NCBI RefSeq assembly: GCF_029626145.1
Contig: NZ_JARUBJ010000002.1
Coordinates: 960,501 to 1,024,500, forward strand
Source: Micromonospora sp. WMMD961
GTDB taxonomy: Bacteria; Actinomycetota; Actinomycetes; Mycobacteriales; Micromonosporaceae
Reading direction: 5' to 3'
Length of the DNA: 64,000 nucleotides
The stretch's first letter is position 1. Every line of letters begins with the position of its first letter. This document shows positions 35,570 to 43,912 of this stretch, in pieces. Made by a program: the position numbers and the translations under genes. The notes below the pieces were generated by a model. That model saw only the letters and a program-made list of their open reading frames with translations, made no database searches and was not told the origin of the DNA.

Positions 35570-36098
35570 GACAGGTTGTCCGTGCGGGCGTTGGCGACCG
35601 CGTCCGAGAGGACAGGACCGTCGGCATGGGCGCTGTGTCACTTTGTCCGGACACGCGTTCACGAGCGGTCACATGACGTCGAGAAGCGTCGATGGGTATC
35701 GTGCGCGCGGCCATGGCCTCAAGGTGGGCACAGCATCTCCTCCGTGTCTGGACCGGTGTCCGTGACGTCGCGCATGTCATCGATGCTCGTCGTTGACAAC
35801 TTGTCCGGCGGGTCGCTGATCAGGCCCGGGACAACTTTTCCTCGCGTTTCACCGGCCTGGAGTGACACTGGCGCAGGTTGGCGGAGGTCCGTCCCGTGGC
35901 GGCGATGGCCAACCGGCATGACATCCCCGCGCCGCGTAGGCGGGTGTGTCAACCGCTCGCCAGCGTTGTCCGCGCTCGTCGGTGACGGACATGTTCGCGG
36001 ACAACTTGTCATCGACTTGCATGAGTGCCTGACCGGTCGTGCCACTTCGCCGTGTGACACGTTGGCACCGTGGCGGAGCCGTTGGCGGACAGGCTGTC
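35570..36098. repeat. Five GACA-N3-TGTC palindromes
   Basis: GACAGGTTGTC (35570-35580), GACAACTTGTC (35795-35805), GACAACTTTTC (35830-35840, one mismatch), GACAACTTGTC (36000-36010) and GACAGGCTGTC (36088-36098). The 11-bp dyads within 530 bp of non-coding DNA look like operator or initiator sites for a small dimeric protein. TGTCATCGA directly follows or accompanies several. Confidence 0.65.
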
Positions 36099-36231
36099 GC
36101 AGCATTCGTCAACCGTCACACCGCCCACCGTGTCATCGACATTCGCCACTGCCCGGGTGGGTTGGCGTCGAGGCGGCGGCGCATCGGCGTGGTATCGGCG
36201 CCGGCTCCGTGTGAGCGCACGGACGGGCGGC

Positions 36232-36258
36232 CTGTGAGTCCCTGTGAGTGGCGGTGAG
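36232..36258 (-). repeat. Iteron cluster F (3 units, inverted)
   Basis: CTGTGAG at 36232 and 36242 and CGGTGAG at 36252: the iteron on the minus strand, 10-bp phase. It lies 5 nt before the right arm of the 33-bp inverted repeat, mirroring cluster B beside the left arm. Confidence 0.75.
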
Positions 36259-36263
36259 TCAAA

Positions 36264-36296
36264 CAGGCGTTCGCCAGAGCACACAGGCGCGGGTTT
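36264..36296 (-). repeat. 33-bp inverted repeat, right arm
   Basis: Inverted partner of 33693-33725 (30 of 33). The same composite of 33-mer plus three iterons occurs at both ends, about 2.57 kb apart. Confidence 0.8.
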
Positions 36297-36543
36297 ACAG
36301 ATGTCAGTGCCCTGACCGGCGCGGCGCGGAGCCGACATCGAGATGTGTAAGCACCGACGTAAGTGGCGCCTGAGCTGTCCCGGCCGGCCGTGCTGGATGT
36401 CGCCGAGCCAGATCGAGCGCCTGTCGGATCTGCTCCTGCGGTCCGGCCGTGAGGGCCGAGTCCGCATCCGGGCATCCGGCCTCACCGCCGCGCGCCCCCG
36501 TGCCTGACGCCGTACGCCCGTACCCACCGTTGAGGAGATGACC

Positions 36544-36864
36544 ATGAGATCGTCCAGACGCACTCGAACGGTGCCACCGCAGTCTGGGGAAGAGGCGGCC
36601 GCGGGTGAGCGGGAGCCGACGTGGACGGCCGAGCGGATCCGCGCCCTGGGTGCCAGCACCGACCTGGCAACCGCCGCGGCGGTGCTCGGCATGTCCCGCT
36701 CCGCCGCCTACAAGCTGATCCGCCGCGACGCGTTCCCCGTGCCGCACTTCCGCGTCGGTGCCCACTACCGGATACCGACGGCGCCGCTGCTCGCCGCCCT
36801 GCACCTGCACGACCTGGGGACCACGCCAGAGCAAGCCGGCGGTGCCGCGAACGCCCCACCGTAG
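36544..36864 (+). CDS. Excisionase-like helix-turn-helix protein
   Basis: 106 residues. The central region DLATAAAVLGMSRSAAYKLIRRDAFPVPHFRVGAHYRIPTAPLLAALHL is a MerR/excisionase-type HTH and wing, typical of the small protein encoded before actinobacterial integrases. The N-terminal 28 residues are disordered and charged. ATG 36544 is preferred over ATG 36538 because GAGGAG lies 6-7 nt before it. It lies 200 bp upstream of the integrase but is separated from it by a strong hairpin. Likely role: directing excision or regulating int. Confidence 0.8.
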   Translation: MRSSRRTRTVPPQSGEEAAAGEREPTWTAERIRALGASTDLATAAAVLGMSRSAAYKLIRRDAFPVPHFRVGAHYRIPTAPLLAALHLHDLGTTPEQAGGAANAPP

Positions 36865-36948
36865 GCGCCTCCCGCGCCGGCGAGGACCCATTCCGTCCAA
36901 CCCCCACGCCGCGCTACCGCGCGTGGCCCTGATCCCGCTCCGAGCTTC

Positions 36949-36978
36949 CGCCGGGACCGTCGTCTGACGGTCCCGGCG
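36949..36978 (+). terminator. 13-bp perfect hairpin between xis-like gene and int
   Basis: Arms 36949-36961 and 36966-36978 pair perfectly over loop GTCT. It should end or attenuate transcription from the excisionase-like gene, so the integrase probably has its own promoter in the next 85 bp. Confidence 0.7.
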
Positions 36979-37063
36979 ACTTGATCGTGCCTGCGGATCA
37001 CGCGTGGATGTCGATCGACGAAACCGATGCACCCCTACCTGATCTCGAGGAGCACCACCTGCC

Positions 37064-38527
37064 ATGCCTGACGGAAGCATCTTCAAACGCTGCGGCTGCC
37101 GCCACCCCGACACCGGCAAGCCCTTCGGCAACGACTGTCCGAAGCTGCGCCGCCCCAACCGCGCCTGGAGTTCCGAGCACGGCCACTGGGCCTACCAACT
37201 CGAACTCCCACCTACCGCCGACGGCCGACGTCGCCAACTACGCCGCGCCGGCCTGCCCAACCGCCGCGCCGCTGCCGACGAACTCGACCAGGCCCGGGAA
37301 CTGCTCGCACTCGCCCTGCGTGGGGACCGGCGGCGCCGCACCGACATCGCCGACCTACTTCAGGCCGCGGTGCGGGCCAAGCGCCCCCTACCCGAGGTCA
37401 ACCGCCTACGGCAGCGGCTGCGCGGCGACGGCCCTCTTGCGGACACGCCGACCCTCGCTGAGTACCTCACCGGCTGGCTGACCCACCTCACGGTCGACGC
37501 GAACACGCAGCGCGGCTACGAATCGATCACCCGGGTCCACCTCATCCCACACCTGGGGGACATCCCGCTGGACAAGCTGCGCACCACCCACATCCGCGCC
37601 ATGTTCGCCGCCATCGAGCGCCGCAACGACGAGATCACCGCCGCGAAGGCGAGCACCGACCCAGTGATCCGCACGACCGTCACTGGCGTGCGACCCACCG
37701 GCCCTAGCACACGCCAGCGCATCCGCGCCTGTCTACGCAAGGCGATCAACGACGCCCTCGCCGACGAACTCATCGTCGGCGCCAACCCCGCAGCCCTGGT
37801 CAAGGTGCCCGCCGACCGGCCCCTGCCAATCGTGTGGGAGGACGAACGCATACAGCGGTGGAAGAGCACCGGCGAGGTCCCCGGACCGGTGATGGTGTGG
37901 ACCGACTCCCAGGTCGTGCGGTTCCTCGACTATGCCGCCGCGCACGCTCCGGACCTGCATCCGATGTGGCACTACATGGCCTACCGCGGACCCCGCCGCG
38001 GCGAGGCGTGCGGCCTGCGTGACAGCGAGGTTCGCCTGCACCGACGGGAGACCACCATCAACAACCAGATCGCCACCCACGGCTACACCGCTGTGCAGAA
38101 ACCGCCGAAGAGCAGAGCCGGCAACCGCGACGTCGCCCTCGACGCCGACACCGTCAAGGTCCTCACCGCCTACAGGGCCCACCGCGCCCAGTGGCAACTC
38201 GCCGCCGGCCCGGCGTGGCCCGACACCGGACTGTTCTTCGTCCGCCCCGACGGGCAGCCGTGGCACCCAAGCGCCGTCACCCAACGGTTCCGGCGGCTTG
38301 TCCGCAAAGCCGGGCTACCCCCGACCCGGCTGCACGACCTACGCCACAGCGCCGCCACCATCGCCCTCGACGCCGGCATCGACATCAAAGTCGTCTCCGA
38401 GCAACTCGGTCACTCCACCACGACCCTGACTCGCGACACCTACCAGAGTGTCACTAGGCGGATGCACCAGGACGCCGCCGATGCTGTCGCGAAGAAGATC
38501 AACCAGAAACGCCGCAAGGCGGGATGA
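37064..38527 (+). CDS. int: Tyrosine-type site-specific integrase
   Basis: 487 residues. The N-terminal half has an unusual Cys-containing start (FKRCGCRHPDTGKPFGNDCPKL), then SAM-like core-binding helices (TLAEYLTGWLTHLTVDANTQRGYES). The catalytic domain has R311 (YRGPRRGE), H424-x-x-R427 (HDLRHS), H450 (LGHS) and nucleophile Y460 (RDTYQS), all intact. It cuts and rejoins attP and attB to insert or excise the element. No tRNA adjoins it, so the attachment site is unknown; the CGAGCG/CGCTCG dyad at 38588-38603 lies just after its stop. Confidence 0.93.
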   Translation: MPDGSIFKRCGCRHPDTGKPFGNDCPKLRRPNRAWSSEHGHWAYQLELPPTADGRRRQLRRAGLPNRRAAADELDQARELLALALRGDRRRRTDIADLLQAAVRAKRPLPEVNRLRQRLRGDGPLADTPTLAEYLTGWLTHLTVDANTQRGYESITRVHLIPHLGDIPLDKLRTTHIRAMFAAIERRNDEITAAKASTDPVIRTTVTGVRPTGPSTRQRIRACLRKAINDALADELIVGANPAALVKVPADRPLPIVWEDERIQRWKSTGEVPGPVMVWTDSQVVRFLDYAAAHAPDLHPMWHYMAYRGPRRGEACGLRDSEVRLHRRETTINNQIATHGYTAVQKPPKSRAGNRDVALDADTVKVLTAYRAHRAQWQLAAGPAWPDTGLFFVRPDGQPWHPSAVTQRFRRLVRKAGLPPTRLHDLRHSAATIALDAGIDIKVVSEQLGHSTTTLTRDTYQSVTRRMHQDAADAVAKKINQKRRKAG

Positions 38528-38587
38528 ACCTCACCTCACGAAAGCGGCGGCGGACGACCGTGTGCGGCCGGGCCGGCCCCGGTCGCC

Positions 38588-38603
38588 CGAGCGAATACGC
38601 TCG
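38588..38603 (+). terminator. Short dyad after the integrase stop
   Basis: CGAGCG (38588-38593) and CGCTCG (38598-38603) around AATA. Six perfect pairs; a weak terminator or protein site, 4 nt before the methyltransferase ATG. Confidence 0.3.
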
Positions 38604-38607
38604 CGAC

Positions 38608-39432
38608 ATGGGCGGTGACGACCAGCGGCTGAGCCGGCGGGGCAGCTTCGACGAAGACCCGGACAACTACCAGGCGGCCCGGCCGGGATACCCGCGGCGG
38701 GTGTACGAGGTGCTTGCCGAGTGCGGGCTGCGACCGGGTGCGCGCGTCCTGGAGATCGGACCCGGCACCGGGCAGGTGACCCGTCCCCTCGTGGACGCCG
38801 GCGCGTCGGTGCTGGCGGTGGAACTCGGTGGCCGGCTGGCGGCCCGGCTGCGAACGAACCTGACCGGCCACGACGTGACCGTCGTCGAGGGCGACTTCGC
38901 CACCGTGGCGCTGCCCGACGACACCTTCGACCTGGCGGTCTGCGCCACCGCGTTCCACTGGCTGGACGCGGGCGCGGCGGTGCGACGGCTGGCCCGCCTG
39001 GTGCGGCCGGGCGGAGGGCTGGCGGTGTGGTGAACGGTCTTCGGCGACCCCGACCGCAGCCCGCCCTGGCGTACGGAGCTGGACGCGGTGTACCGACGAT
39101 GGCTACCGGGGCAGGGGCGCGGCCCCGCCGGTGTGCCAGCGCCGCTGCGGGTCGCCGAGCGCATGGCGGAACTGCGGGCAGGTGACTGGTTCGGCCCCGT
39201 TCAGGTCGAGATGATCCGCTGGGAGCACCAGCTGACCCCGCACGGCGCGCGCGGGCTGTGGGGGACCTTCCCGAACGTCCGCGAGTTGAGCACTGACCAG
39301 CGCGAGGCGTTCCTCGACGGCGTCGCCGAGGTGATCGCCCGCCAACCCGGGGCGACGGCGATCGACCACTACGTCACCGCGCTATACACGGCGCCGCGGC
39401 GAGACAGCTCCGCCCTTCCGGCCGGTTCTTGA
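38608..39432 (+). pseudogene. SAM-dependent methyltransferase with in-frame stop
   Basis: Class I methyltransferase: GSFDEDPDNYQAARPGYP start typical of the family, motif I VLEIGPGTGQVTRP, acidic motif II VLAVELG, motif IV FDLAVCATAFHWLD. Reading stops at TGA 39031-39033 after RPGGGLAVW. The same frame continues without a break (TVFGDPDRSPPWRTELDAVYRRW) to 39432. Relatives read VWW at that place, so TGG has probably become TGA. About 50% of the protein lies after the stop, hence inactive unless read through. The start is ATG 38608. Confidence 0.82.
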
Positions 39433-39801
39433 AAGCCGGCAGCGGACGACTGAAGGCCGCCAGCGATCCACGCCTTAAACAGGGACTGGGCCAGCCGGGA
39501 CTGCAGGAGCCGGACACCACCTGCAAGCCGATGCGCCCCTCCGAGTTGATGTTCGGGGGTTGGGTGCGGGTAGCACCGCTGCGCTGGTGCAGGCGGTCGC
39601 GGCCGGGGCTGCGCATTCGGGCGGAGGGTGTGGCCGGCGACGACAGCGGGGGACCGTCGTCGCCGGCCACGTCGGTCGCCGCTGCCGTCCCTCTACGGGC
39701 CGGCGACCGGCTTTGAGCGTCCTGGCGTGGGCCCAGCGCGGCTGGCGGGCGCCGAGGCGGGACGGTCGGTGGGAGCGGTGACCTGGGCGTCCGCACCGTG
39801 T
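39433..39801. other. 369-bp gap
   Basis: No gene seen between the broken methyltransferase and the convergent GNAT gene. GC-rich with GGCCGGCGACGA copies near 39630-39665 but no clear terminator. Confidence 0.35.
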
Positions 39802-40470
39802 CTAGCGTTGCGCGTCGGACTGAGCGGGCGCGGGCGCGGTGACGGTCGCCGGCCTGGCGGTGTTCACAGGCCAGGATCCGGGAGCCGGGTGAGGGTCGCG
39901 GCGCATCGGGGCGATGACCGGCCCGTCGGGCAGGGTGAGCGCGGGTCTCGGGAGGTAGCCGTGCCGGCGGTACACGTCCTGGCTGCTATGGATGGTCTCG
40001 GTCCAGGAGGGTATGTCGATGCGGTCGAGGCGGCTCTCGTGGTGGGTGAGCATCGCCTTGCCGATGCCGCGCTGCCGGGCGGCAGGAATGACGGCGAGAA
40101 CTGCCAGGTGGTAGTGAGGATCGGTGGGTCGGACCGCGGTGAGTAGTTGGTCGAGGAGTTCGAACTGCCGCGCGTGCCGGCCGGCGGCGTCGGCCAGTCG
40201 GCTGCGGTAGTTCGACGGTGGCGGGATGCTGCGGTAGCGGTGAAACCCCATCGCTGCGGCGCTCAGGTCATCGGTGATCTGGATGTCGCCGAAGAACATG
40301 GCGTGTTCCACCCAGATGACCGCCACGTCAGTGAGGATCCGCCGCCGGCAGGTCGGATCGGGCACCAGCCACTGGGCGAGCGGACCGGAATGCAGGGCGT
40401 CGGCAATCAGCGCGGCGACCGGATCCTTGTCCGCCCACCGGGCGGCACGGATACGCGGAATGACGTCCAT
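39802..40470 (-). CDS. GNAT-family N-acetyltransferase
   Basis: 222 residues. N-terminal RIRAARWADKDPVAALIADAL is the GNAT alpha1 region. The acetyl-CoA-binding strand-loop is YHLAVLAVIPAARQRGIGKAMLTHHES (motif A, R-Q-R-G-I-G). The C-terminal VYRRHGYLPRPALTLPDGP completes motif B. The final 25 residues are Pro/Ala-rich and probably disordered. The layout (inserted helix around residues 60-115) fits the subfamily often seen in antibiotic or metabolite modification, but the substrate is unknown. It is followed on the same strand by GPP34, amidase and permease genes further upstream. Confidence 0.85.
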   Translation of the reverse strand: MDVIPRIRAARWADKDPVAALIADALHSGPLAQWLVPDPTCRRRILTDVAVIWVEHAMFFGDIQITDDLSAAAMGFHRYRSIPPPSNYRSRLADAAGRHARQFELLDQLLTAVRPTDPHYHLAVLAVIPAARQRGIGKAMLTHHESRLDRIDIPSWTETIHSSQDVYRRHGYLPRPALTLPDGPVIAPMRRDPHPAPGSWPVNTARPATVTAPAPAQSDAQR

Positions 40471-40513
40471 GAGATGCCTCCAAGGGCAGCGGATCGGGTG
40501 GGGCGGTTACGGC

Positions 40514-41197
40514 TTATCGGTAGGTGGCGGTGGCGAGGTCACCGACGGCGGCGTCCACCGCGGCGGTGATGTCGCGTACCTGCCGGTGGTGCTGCGCGGC
40601 GATGGTGCGTAGCTGCACGGTGAGGGCGGCTATGTCGTCGGCGAGGTACAGGTGGTTGGTCAGGCCGAGGGTCGCGACGAGGCCGCCGAGGGCGGCGGTG
40701 TGGTTGTCGGGCTGGTCACGGCCGGCGGCGATGTAGTGCAGCCGGGCGCGGGCGACGACCGGCCACTTCAGGTCGGCGGGCAGGTACCGGTCTGTGCGGG
40801 CGAGCCCGCCGAGGCGCCGGCGCACGTCGTGGCGCAGGATCCCGCCGGCGTGCAGGCCGGCGCGGGTGCGGTCGTACAGGTCGTCGGCGAACCCGCGCAG
40901 CCACCCCCGCAGCGACAGGGCCGGATGGGCGTGGCGGATGGATGCCAGGGCGGTGTCGGCGATCAGGTCCCCGACCGGGCGGTCCAGGTGCAGCCAGACA
41001 CGCTGCTCCTCGCCCGGCCCGGTGTCGTCGCTGGTAACGAGAGCGATCCGCCCGGCGAGGAAAAGGTCGATGAGTACCGCACCGGCCAGGCCGAGGGCGA
41101 GGGCCTGGCGGTGAATGTGCGGGTGGCCGGTGTCGTCGTCGTGACCGAGCAGGAACAACTCGTCCCGCAGCGGCAACGGAGGGATGGACGAGGTCAT
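40514..41197 (-). CDS. GPP34 (GOLPH3-like) phosphoprotein
   Basis: 227 residues from ATG 41197; the longer frame to 41407 is antisense to the amidase. It begins LPLRDELFLLGHDDDTGHPHIHRQALALGLAGAVLIDLFLAGRI, the family hallmark, and continues with RVWLHLDRPVGDLIADTAL and a helical core. In eukaryotes GOLPH3/Vps74 binds phosphoinositides; actinobacterial members are common, cytosolic and of unknown role, often near secondary-metabolite genes. It is 43 nt upstream of the GNAT gene and 16 nt downstream of the amidase gene, so one operon is likely. Confidence 0.88.
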   Translation of the reverse strand: MTSSIPPLPLRDELFLLGHDDDTGHPHIHRQALALGLAGAVLIDLFLAGRIALVTSDDTGPGEEQRVWLHLDRPVGDLIADTALASIRHAHPALSLRGWLRGFADDLYDRTRAGLHAGGILRHDVRRRLGGLARTDRYLPADLKWPVVARARLHYIAAGRDQPDNHTAALGGLVATLGLTNHLYLADDIAALTVQLRTIAAQHHRQVRDITAAVDAAVGDLATATYR

Positions 41198-41213
41198 CTC
41201 GATCCCGCCCTCT

Positions 41214-42218
41214 CTACCGCGGCCCGTCGGCGTGCTGCCGCAGGTGGGCGTGCATCCCGCCGTAGGCGGCCTGCGGCTGCGGAAGCAGCAGCTTGCCGAC
41301 GGCGGCGAGGACCGTGTAGTTCGGGTCGCAGACGTTGCCGATCGGCGCCCGCCCGGCCTGCGACACCAGCTGGTAGGCGTCGAGCTGCTCCAGGCCGGTG
41401 AGGTCACTCACCCAGCCGACCAGGTCGCGGTGCGCGATCCGGTACGCGTCCTCCAGGGGACGGGCGCAGCCAACTGACATGATCGACGTGTCGGTCTCCA
41501 GGCGGGGCCACACCGTCGGAACGCCCTTGATGACCTCGATGATCAGGGTGGTGGTCGTGGCGATCTCCACCCCGATGCCGCAGACCTCACCCTCGCCCTG
41601 GCGGGCATGCCCGTCGCCGAGGGCGAGCATCGCCCCGTGCACATTCACCCCCAGATACAAGGTGGTACCGGCGCGCAACTCCGGCGTGTCGAGGTTCCCG
41701 CCATGGCTGTCGGGCACGATGGTCGAGCGCGCCTCGAACCCGCCGGGTGCGACCCCGATCGTGCCGATCATCGGGTCCAGGGGCAGGTCGACGCTGTGGT
41801 CGCTGCCCGTGGCGTGGAAGCGGACCGTCCCGGCCTGCCGGTCGATGTCGTACACCCACACCCGCTCCTCCAGCGGTGGCTGCAGCGTAGCGGTGTGCGA
41901 GGTCGAGGTGAGCGCTCCGAAGTGCGGGAACGTCGACGAGGCTCCCCAGTCCCGGGCGGGCTCGATGGCAGCGAGGCGGATCGCGAGGGTGTCGCCGGGC
42001 TCAGCGTCCTCGACGAAGAACGGCCCCGACACCGGGTTCAGGTACGGCATCCGGCACACCCGCGACGGCAGGTCCGCCGGCCCGCGCACGAGACCGCCGA
42101 AGCAGTCCTCCGTGAACACTCGCAGCACGTCGCCGGAGCGGACGTGGGCCACCGGCATCCGGCCACCGAAGGTGTAGGCCAACTCATCGCGAGCCGGACG
42201 GTAAGTAATCGTGTCCAT
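41214..42218 (-). CDS. Acetamidase/formamidase family protein
   Basis: 334 residues from ATG 42218. Hydrolyses short amides to acid and ammonia. Family features: TEDCFGGLVRGPADLP near the start, NPVSGPFFVEDAEPGDTLAIRLAAI, DPMIGTIGVAP, DSHGGNLDTPELRAGTTLYLGVNVHGAMLALGDGHARQGEGEVCGIGVE (metal/active-site His and Glu cluster) and QAAYGGMHAHL. Full length. It ends 5 nt before the permease gene on the upstream side and is probably co-transcribed with it, pointing to uptake and hydrolysis of an amide or amino-acid derivative. Confidence 0.9.
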   Translation of the reverse strand: MDTITYRPARDELAYTFGGRMPVAHVRSGDVLRVFTEDCFGGLVRGPADLPSRVCRMPYLNPVSGPFFVEDAEPGDTLAIRLAAIEPARDWGASSTFPHFGALTSTSHTATLQPPLEERVWVYDIDRQAGTVRFHATGSDHSVDLPLDPMIGTIGVAPGGFEARSTIVPDSHGGNLDTPELRAGTTLYLGVNVHGAMLALGDGHARQGEGEVCGIGVEIATTTTLIIEVIKGVPTVWPRLETDTSIMSVGCARPLEDAYRIAHRDLVGWVSDLTGLEQLDAYQLVSQAGRAPIGNVCDPNYTVLAAVGKLLLPQPQAAYGGMHAHLRQHADGPR

Positions 42219-42223
42219 GCCGG

Positions 42224-43630
42224 TCACACCCGTTCCACGTGACGGGCCTGCGGCTGCGCGGGCGCCAAACCCGACAGCGCGGGCCGGCGGCCGGCCAGGT
42301 ACAGGCCGGCGAGAACGACCATGCCGAGGGCGAGCCAGGCCAGGCCGAGGCGCTGCGCGGCGATGTTGGCGTTGACCACCACGTAGGCGAGGATCGCGAA
42401 CCCGATCGCGGGCATGACCAGGTGCGCCCACCAGTTGCCGCTGCGCTGGCGGATGAGGTGGTGCACGACCACGGAGACGTGCAGCACGAGGAAGGCGACC
42501 ATCGCCCCGAAGTTGATCAGCGACGACAGAAGGGTGATCCCGTCGACGCGGGTGGCCATGTAGAGGCCGAGGGCGAGGGACACGGCGCCGGTGAGCAGGG
42601 TGGCGTTGATCGGCACGTTGCGGCGGATCGATACCTTCGCCAGGAACGCGGGCAGTTGCCGATCGCGGGCCATCGCGTACAGCAGGCGTGAGGTGGCGAC
42701 CTGGGCGACCATCGAGTTCGGCAGGCCCCACGCGATGGCCGTCGCCACCGCGCACAGGGTCGCCAGCCACCCTCCGCCAGCCACCTGCGCGGCGTCGTAG
42801 AAGGCGGTGCCGTTCGGATCCCCGCCGCTGAGCAGCGAGGCCGGCTCGGGGACGAGCATCGCGGCCAGCCAGGTCTGGGCGATGAACAGCACCCCGGCCA
42901 GGATGAGGACGGCGGCCATGGCCCGGCCGATCTGCCGGGAACCGCCCTTGGTCTCCTCGGCCAGCATTGAGATGCCGTCGAAGCCGAGGAAGGACAGCAC
43001 CGCGATCGACACCGCACCGGCGACAAGCGACCAGGTGAACGTGTCGGAGTTGTAGAACGCGTCCCAACTGAACCTGCCCCTACCCGAGGCAAGAGCCCAA
43101 CCGGCGACAGCGAGGAAGACCGCCAGGACGACCAACTCACCGACCAGCATCACCCGGGTCACCATCGCGGTCATCCGCATCCCGACAGAGTTGACGACCG
43201 TGTTGACCGCGACGAACCCGAGCAGCCACAACCAGACCGGCACCGCCGGGACGGTGGCGTGCATCGCCACCGACGCCACCAGGTACAGCAGACCCGGCAC
43301 GAGAACGTAGTCGAGCAGGATCACCCAGCCGGCCAGGAACCCGACCGGTGCGCTGATACCCCGGCCGGCGTAGTTGTAGACGCTGCCCGACATCGGGAAC
43401 GCCTTCACCATCTGCGCGTAGGAGAACGCGGTGAACACCAACGCCACCACACCGACCGCGTACGCCAGGGCCACCATCCCGCCGGAGCCGGCGTAGACGC
43501 TGCCGAAGATCGCCATCGGCGCGATCGGCACCATGTACACCAGCCCGTACGCGACCAAGTCCCGAAACCGGAGTTGCCGGCTCAGTTCCTGTCGATATCC
43601 ATATCGGGAGAGGTCATTCTGAAAACTCAT
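42224..43630 (-). CDS. APC-superfamily amino acid/amine permease
   Basis: 468 residues from ATG 43630, which has GAGGAG at suitable spacing (a TTG at 43642 is less likely). Twelve hydrophobic helices: LVAYGLVYMVPIAPMAIFG (TM1), the conserved GxxSGS-like FPMSGSVYNYAGRG (TM2-3), IAVLSFLGFDGISMLAEETKGGSRQIGRAM (TM6 signature) and ATSRLLYAMARDRQLPAFL. It imports amino acids or polyamines by proton coupling. First gene of the minus-strand operon with the amidase. Its promoter lies in the 282-bp region that also carries the ATGCGGAC operator. Confidence 0.9.
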   Translation of the reverse strand: MSFQNDLSRYGYRQELSRQLRFRDLVAYGLVYMVPIAPMAIFGSVYAGSGGMVALAYAVGVVALVFTAFSYAQMVKAFPMSGSVYNYAGRGISAPVGFLAGWVILLDYVLVPGLLYLVASVAMHATVPAVPVWLWLLGFVAVNTVVNSVGMRMTAMVTRVMLVGELVVLAVFLAVAGWALASGRGRFSWDAFYNSDTFTWSLVAGAVSIAVLSFLGFDGISMLAEETKGGSRQIGRAMAAVLILAGVLFIAQTWLAAMLVPEPASLLSGGDPNGTAFYDAAQVAGGGWLATLCAVATAIAWGLPNSMVAQVATSRLLYAMARDRQLPAFLAKVSIRRNVPINATLLTGAVSLALGLYMATRVDGITLLSSLINFGAMVAFLVLHVSVVVHHLIRQRSGNWWAHLVMPAIGFAILAYVVVNANIAAQRLGLAWLALGMVVLAGLYLAGRRPALSGLAPAQPQARHVERV

Positions 43631-43801
43631 CACACTCCTCAAATGTCTGCGTCCTGGCCAATCTCGCGACTCGCAGCTGACTCGTCAGCGAAGGCAACCG
43701 CTTCGTCGGACCTGAACCGCTGCTAATGATTTCGACCAGTAAGCGGACAGGTATCTCAGCAACGAGATTTGCTCACCGAGACAGATGAGTCGATAGCGCT
43801 G

Positions 43802-43827
43802 ATGCGGACACACGGTGTTGTCCGCAT
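43802..43827. promoter_or_regulatory. Operator palindrome ATGCGGAC-N10-GTCCGCAT
   Basis: Arms 43802-43809 and 43820-43827 are perfect inverted repeats; an extra half site TGTCCGC is at 43833-43839 and GCGGACA at 43743-43749. It lies in the divergent region between the permease and the XRE-TPR gene. The same arms occur at 49451-49475 beside the second XRE-TPR gene, so both probably bind one regulator. Confidence 0.7.
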
Positions 43828-43912
43828 GCAACTGTCCGCGTAGCGTTCGACCACGTACGGTCAGACCTTTCCAACTGCGGCAGTGACGGACAGACAGCAC
43901 TCAGGAGTACCG

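Larger units (their letters stand above)
34708..36537. other. 1.8-kb motif-rich non-coding region, candidate origin or control region
   Basis: No frame here has normal actinobacterial codon use, although chance open frames exist. Instead it holds iteron clusters C, D, E and F, a 19-nt direct repeat (34913-34931 and 35228-35246, GCTGAGCAGGGCTGTGAGC), five GACA-N3-TGTC palindromes and three TGTCATCGA copies (35775, 36007, 36131). Dense repeats in long gene-free DNA next to replication-relaxation genes suggest a replication origin, oriT or incompatibility-type control region. Confidence 0.6.
30604..38527. mobile_element. Integrated actinobacterial element (replication-relaxation, sigma-like, xis, int)
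   Basis: Two replication-relaxation genes, a sigma-like gene, an excisionase-like gene and a tyrosine integrase lie together, with iterons of one family scattered only through this stretch. That is the layout of an integrated plasmid or AICE cargo. No transfer (FtsK/TraB) or RepSA gene is present, so it may be decayed or mobilisable only. Ends are not defined: no tRNA lies beside the integrase, and I found no flanking direct repeat. The left border is set at the first repeats. Confidence 0.55.

Noticed and set aside
35471..36214. 247-codon plus frame in the motif-rich region
   Set aside because: It runs through five palindromes and direct repeats, has no ribosome site and no recognisable domain, and contains odd residue usage.
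33693..36296. Insertion sequence bounded by the 33-bp inverted repeats
   Set aside because: No transposase or recombinase gene lies between the arms, and each arm carries operator-like iterons.
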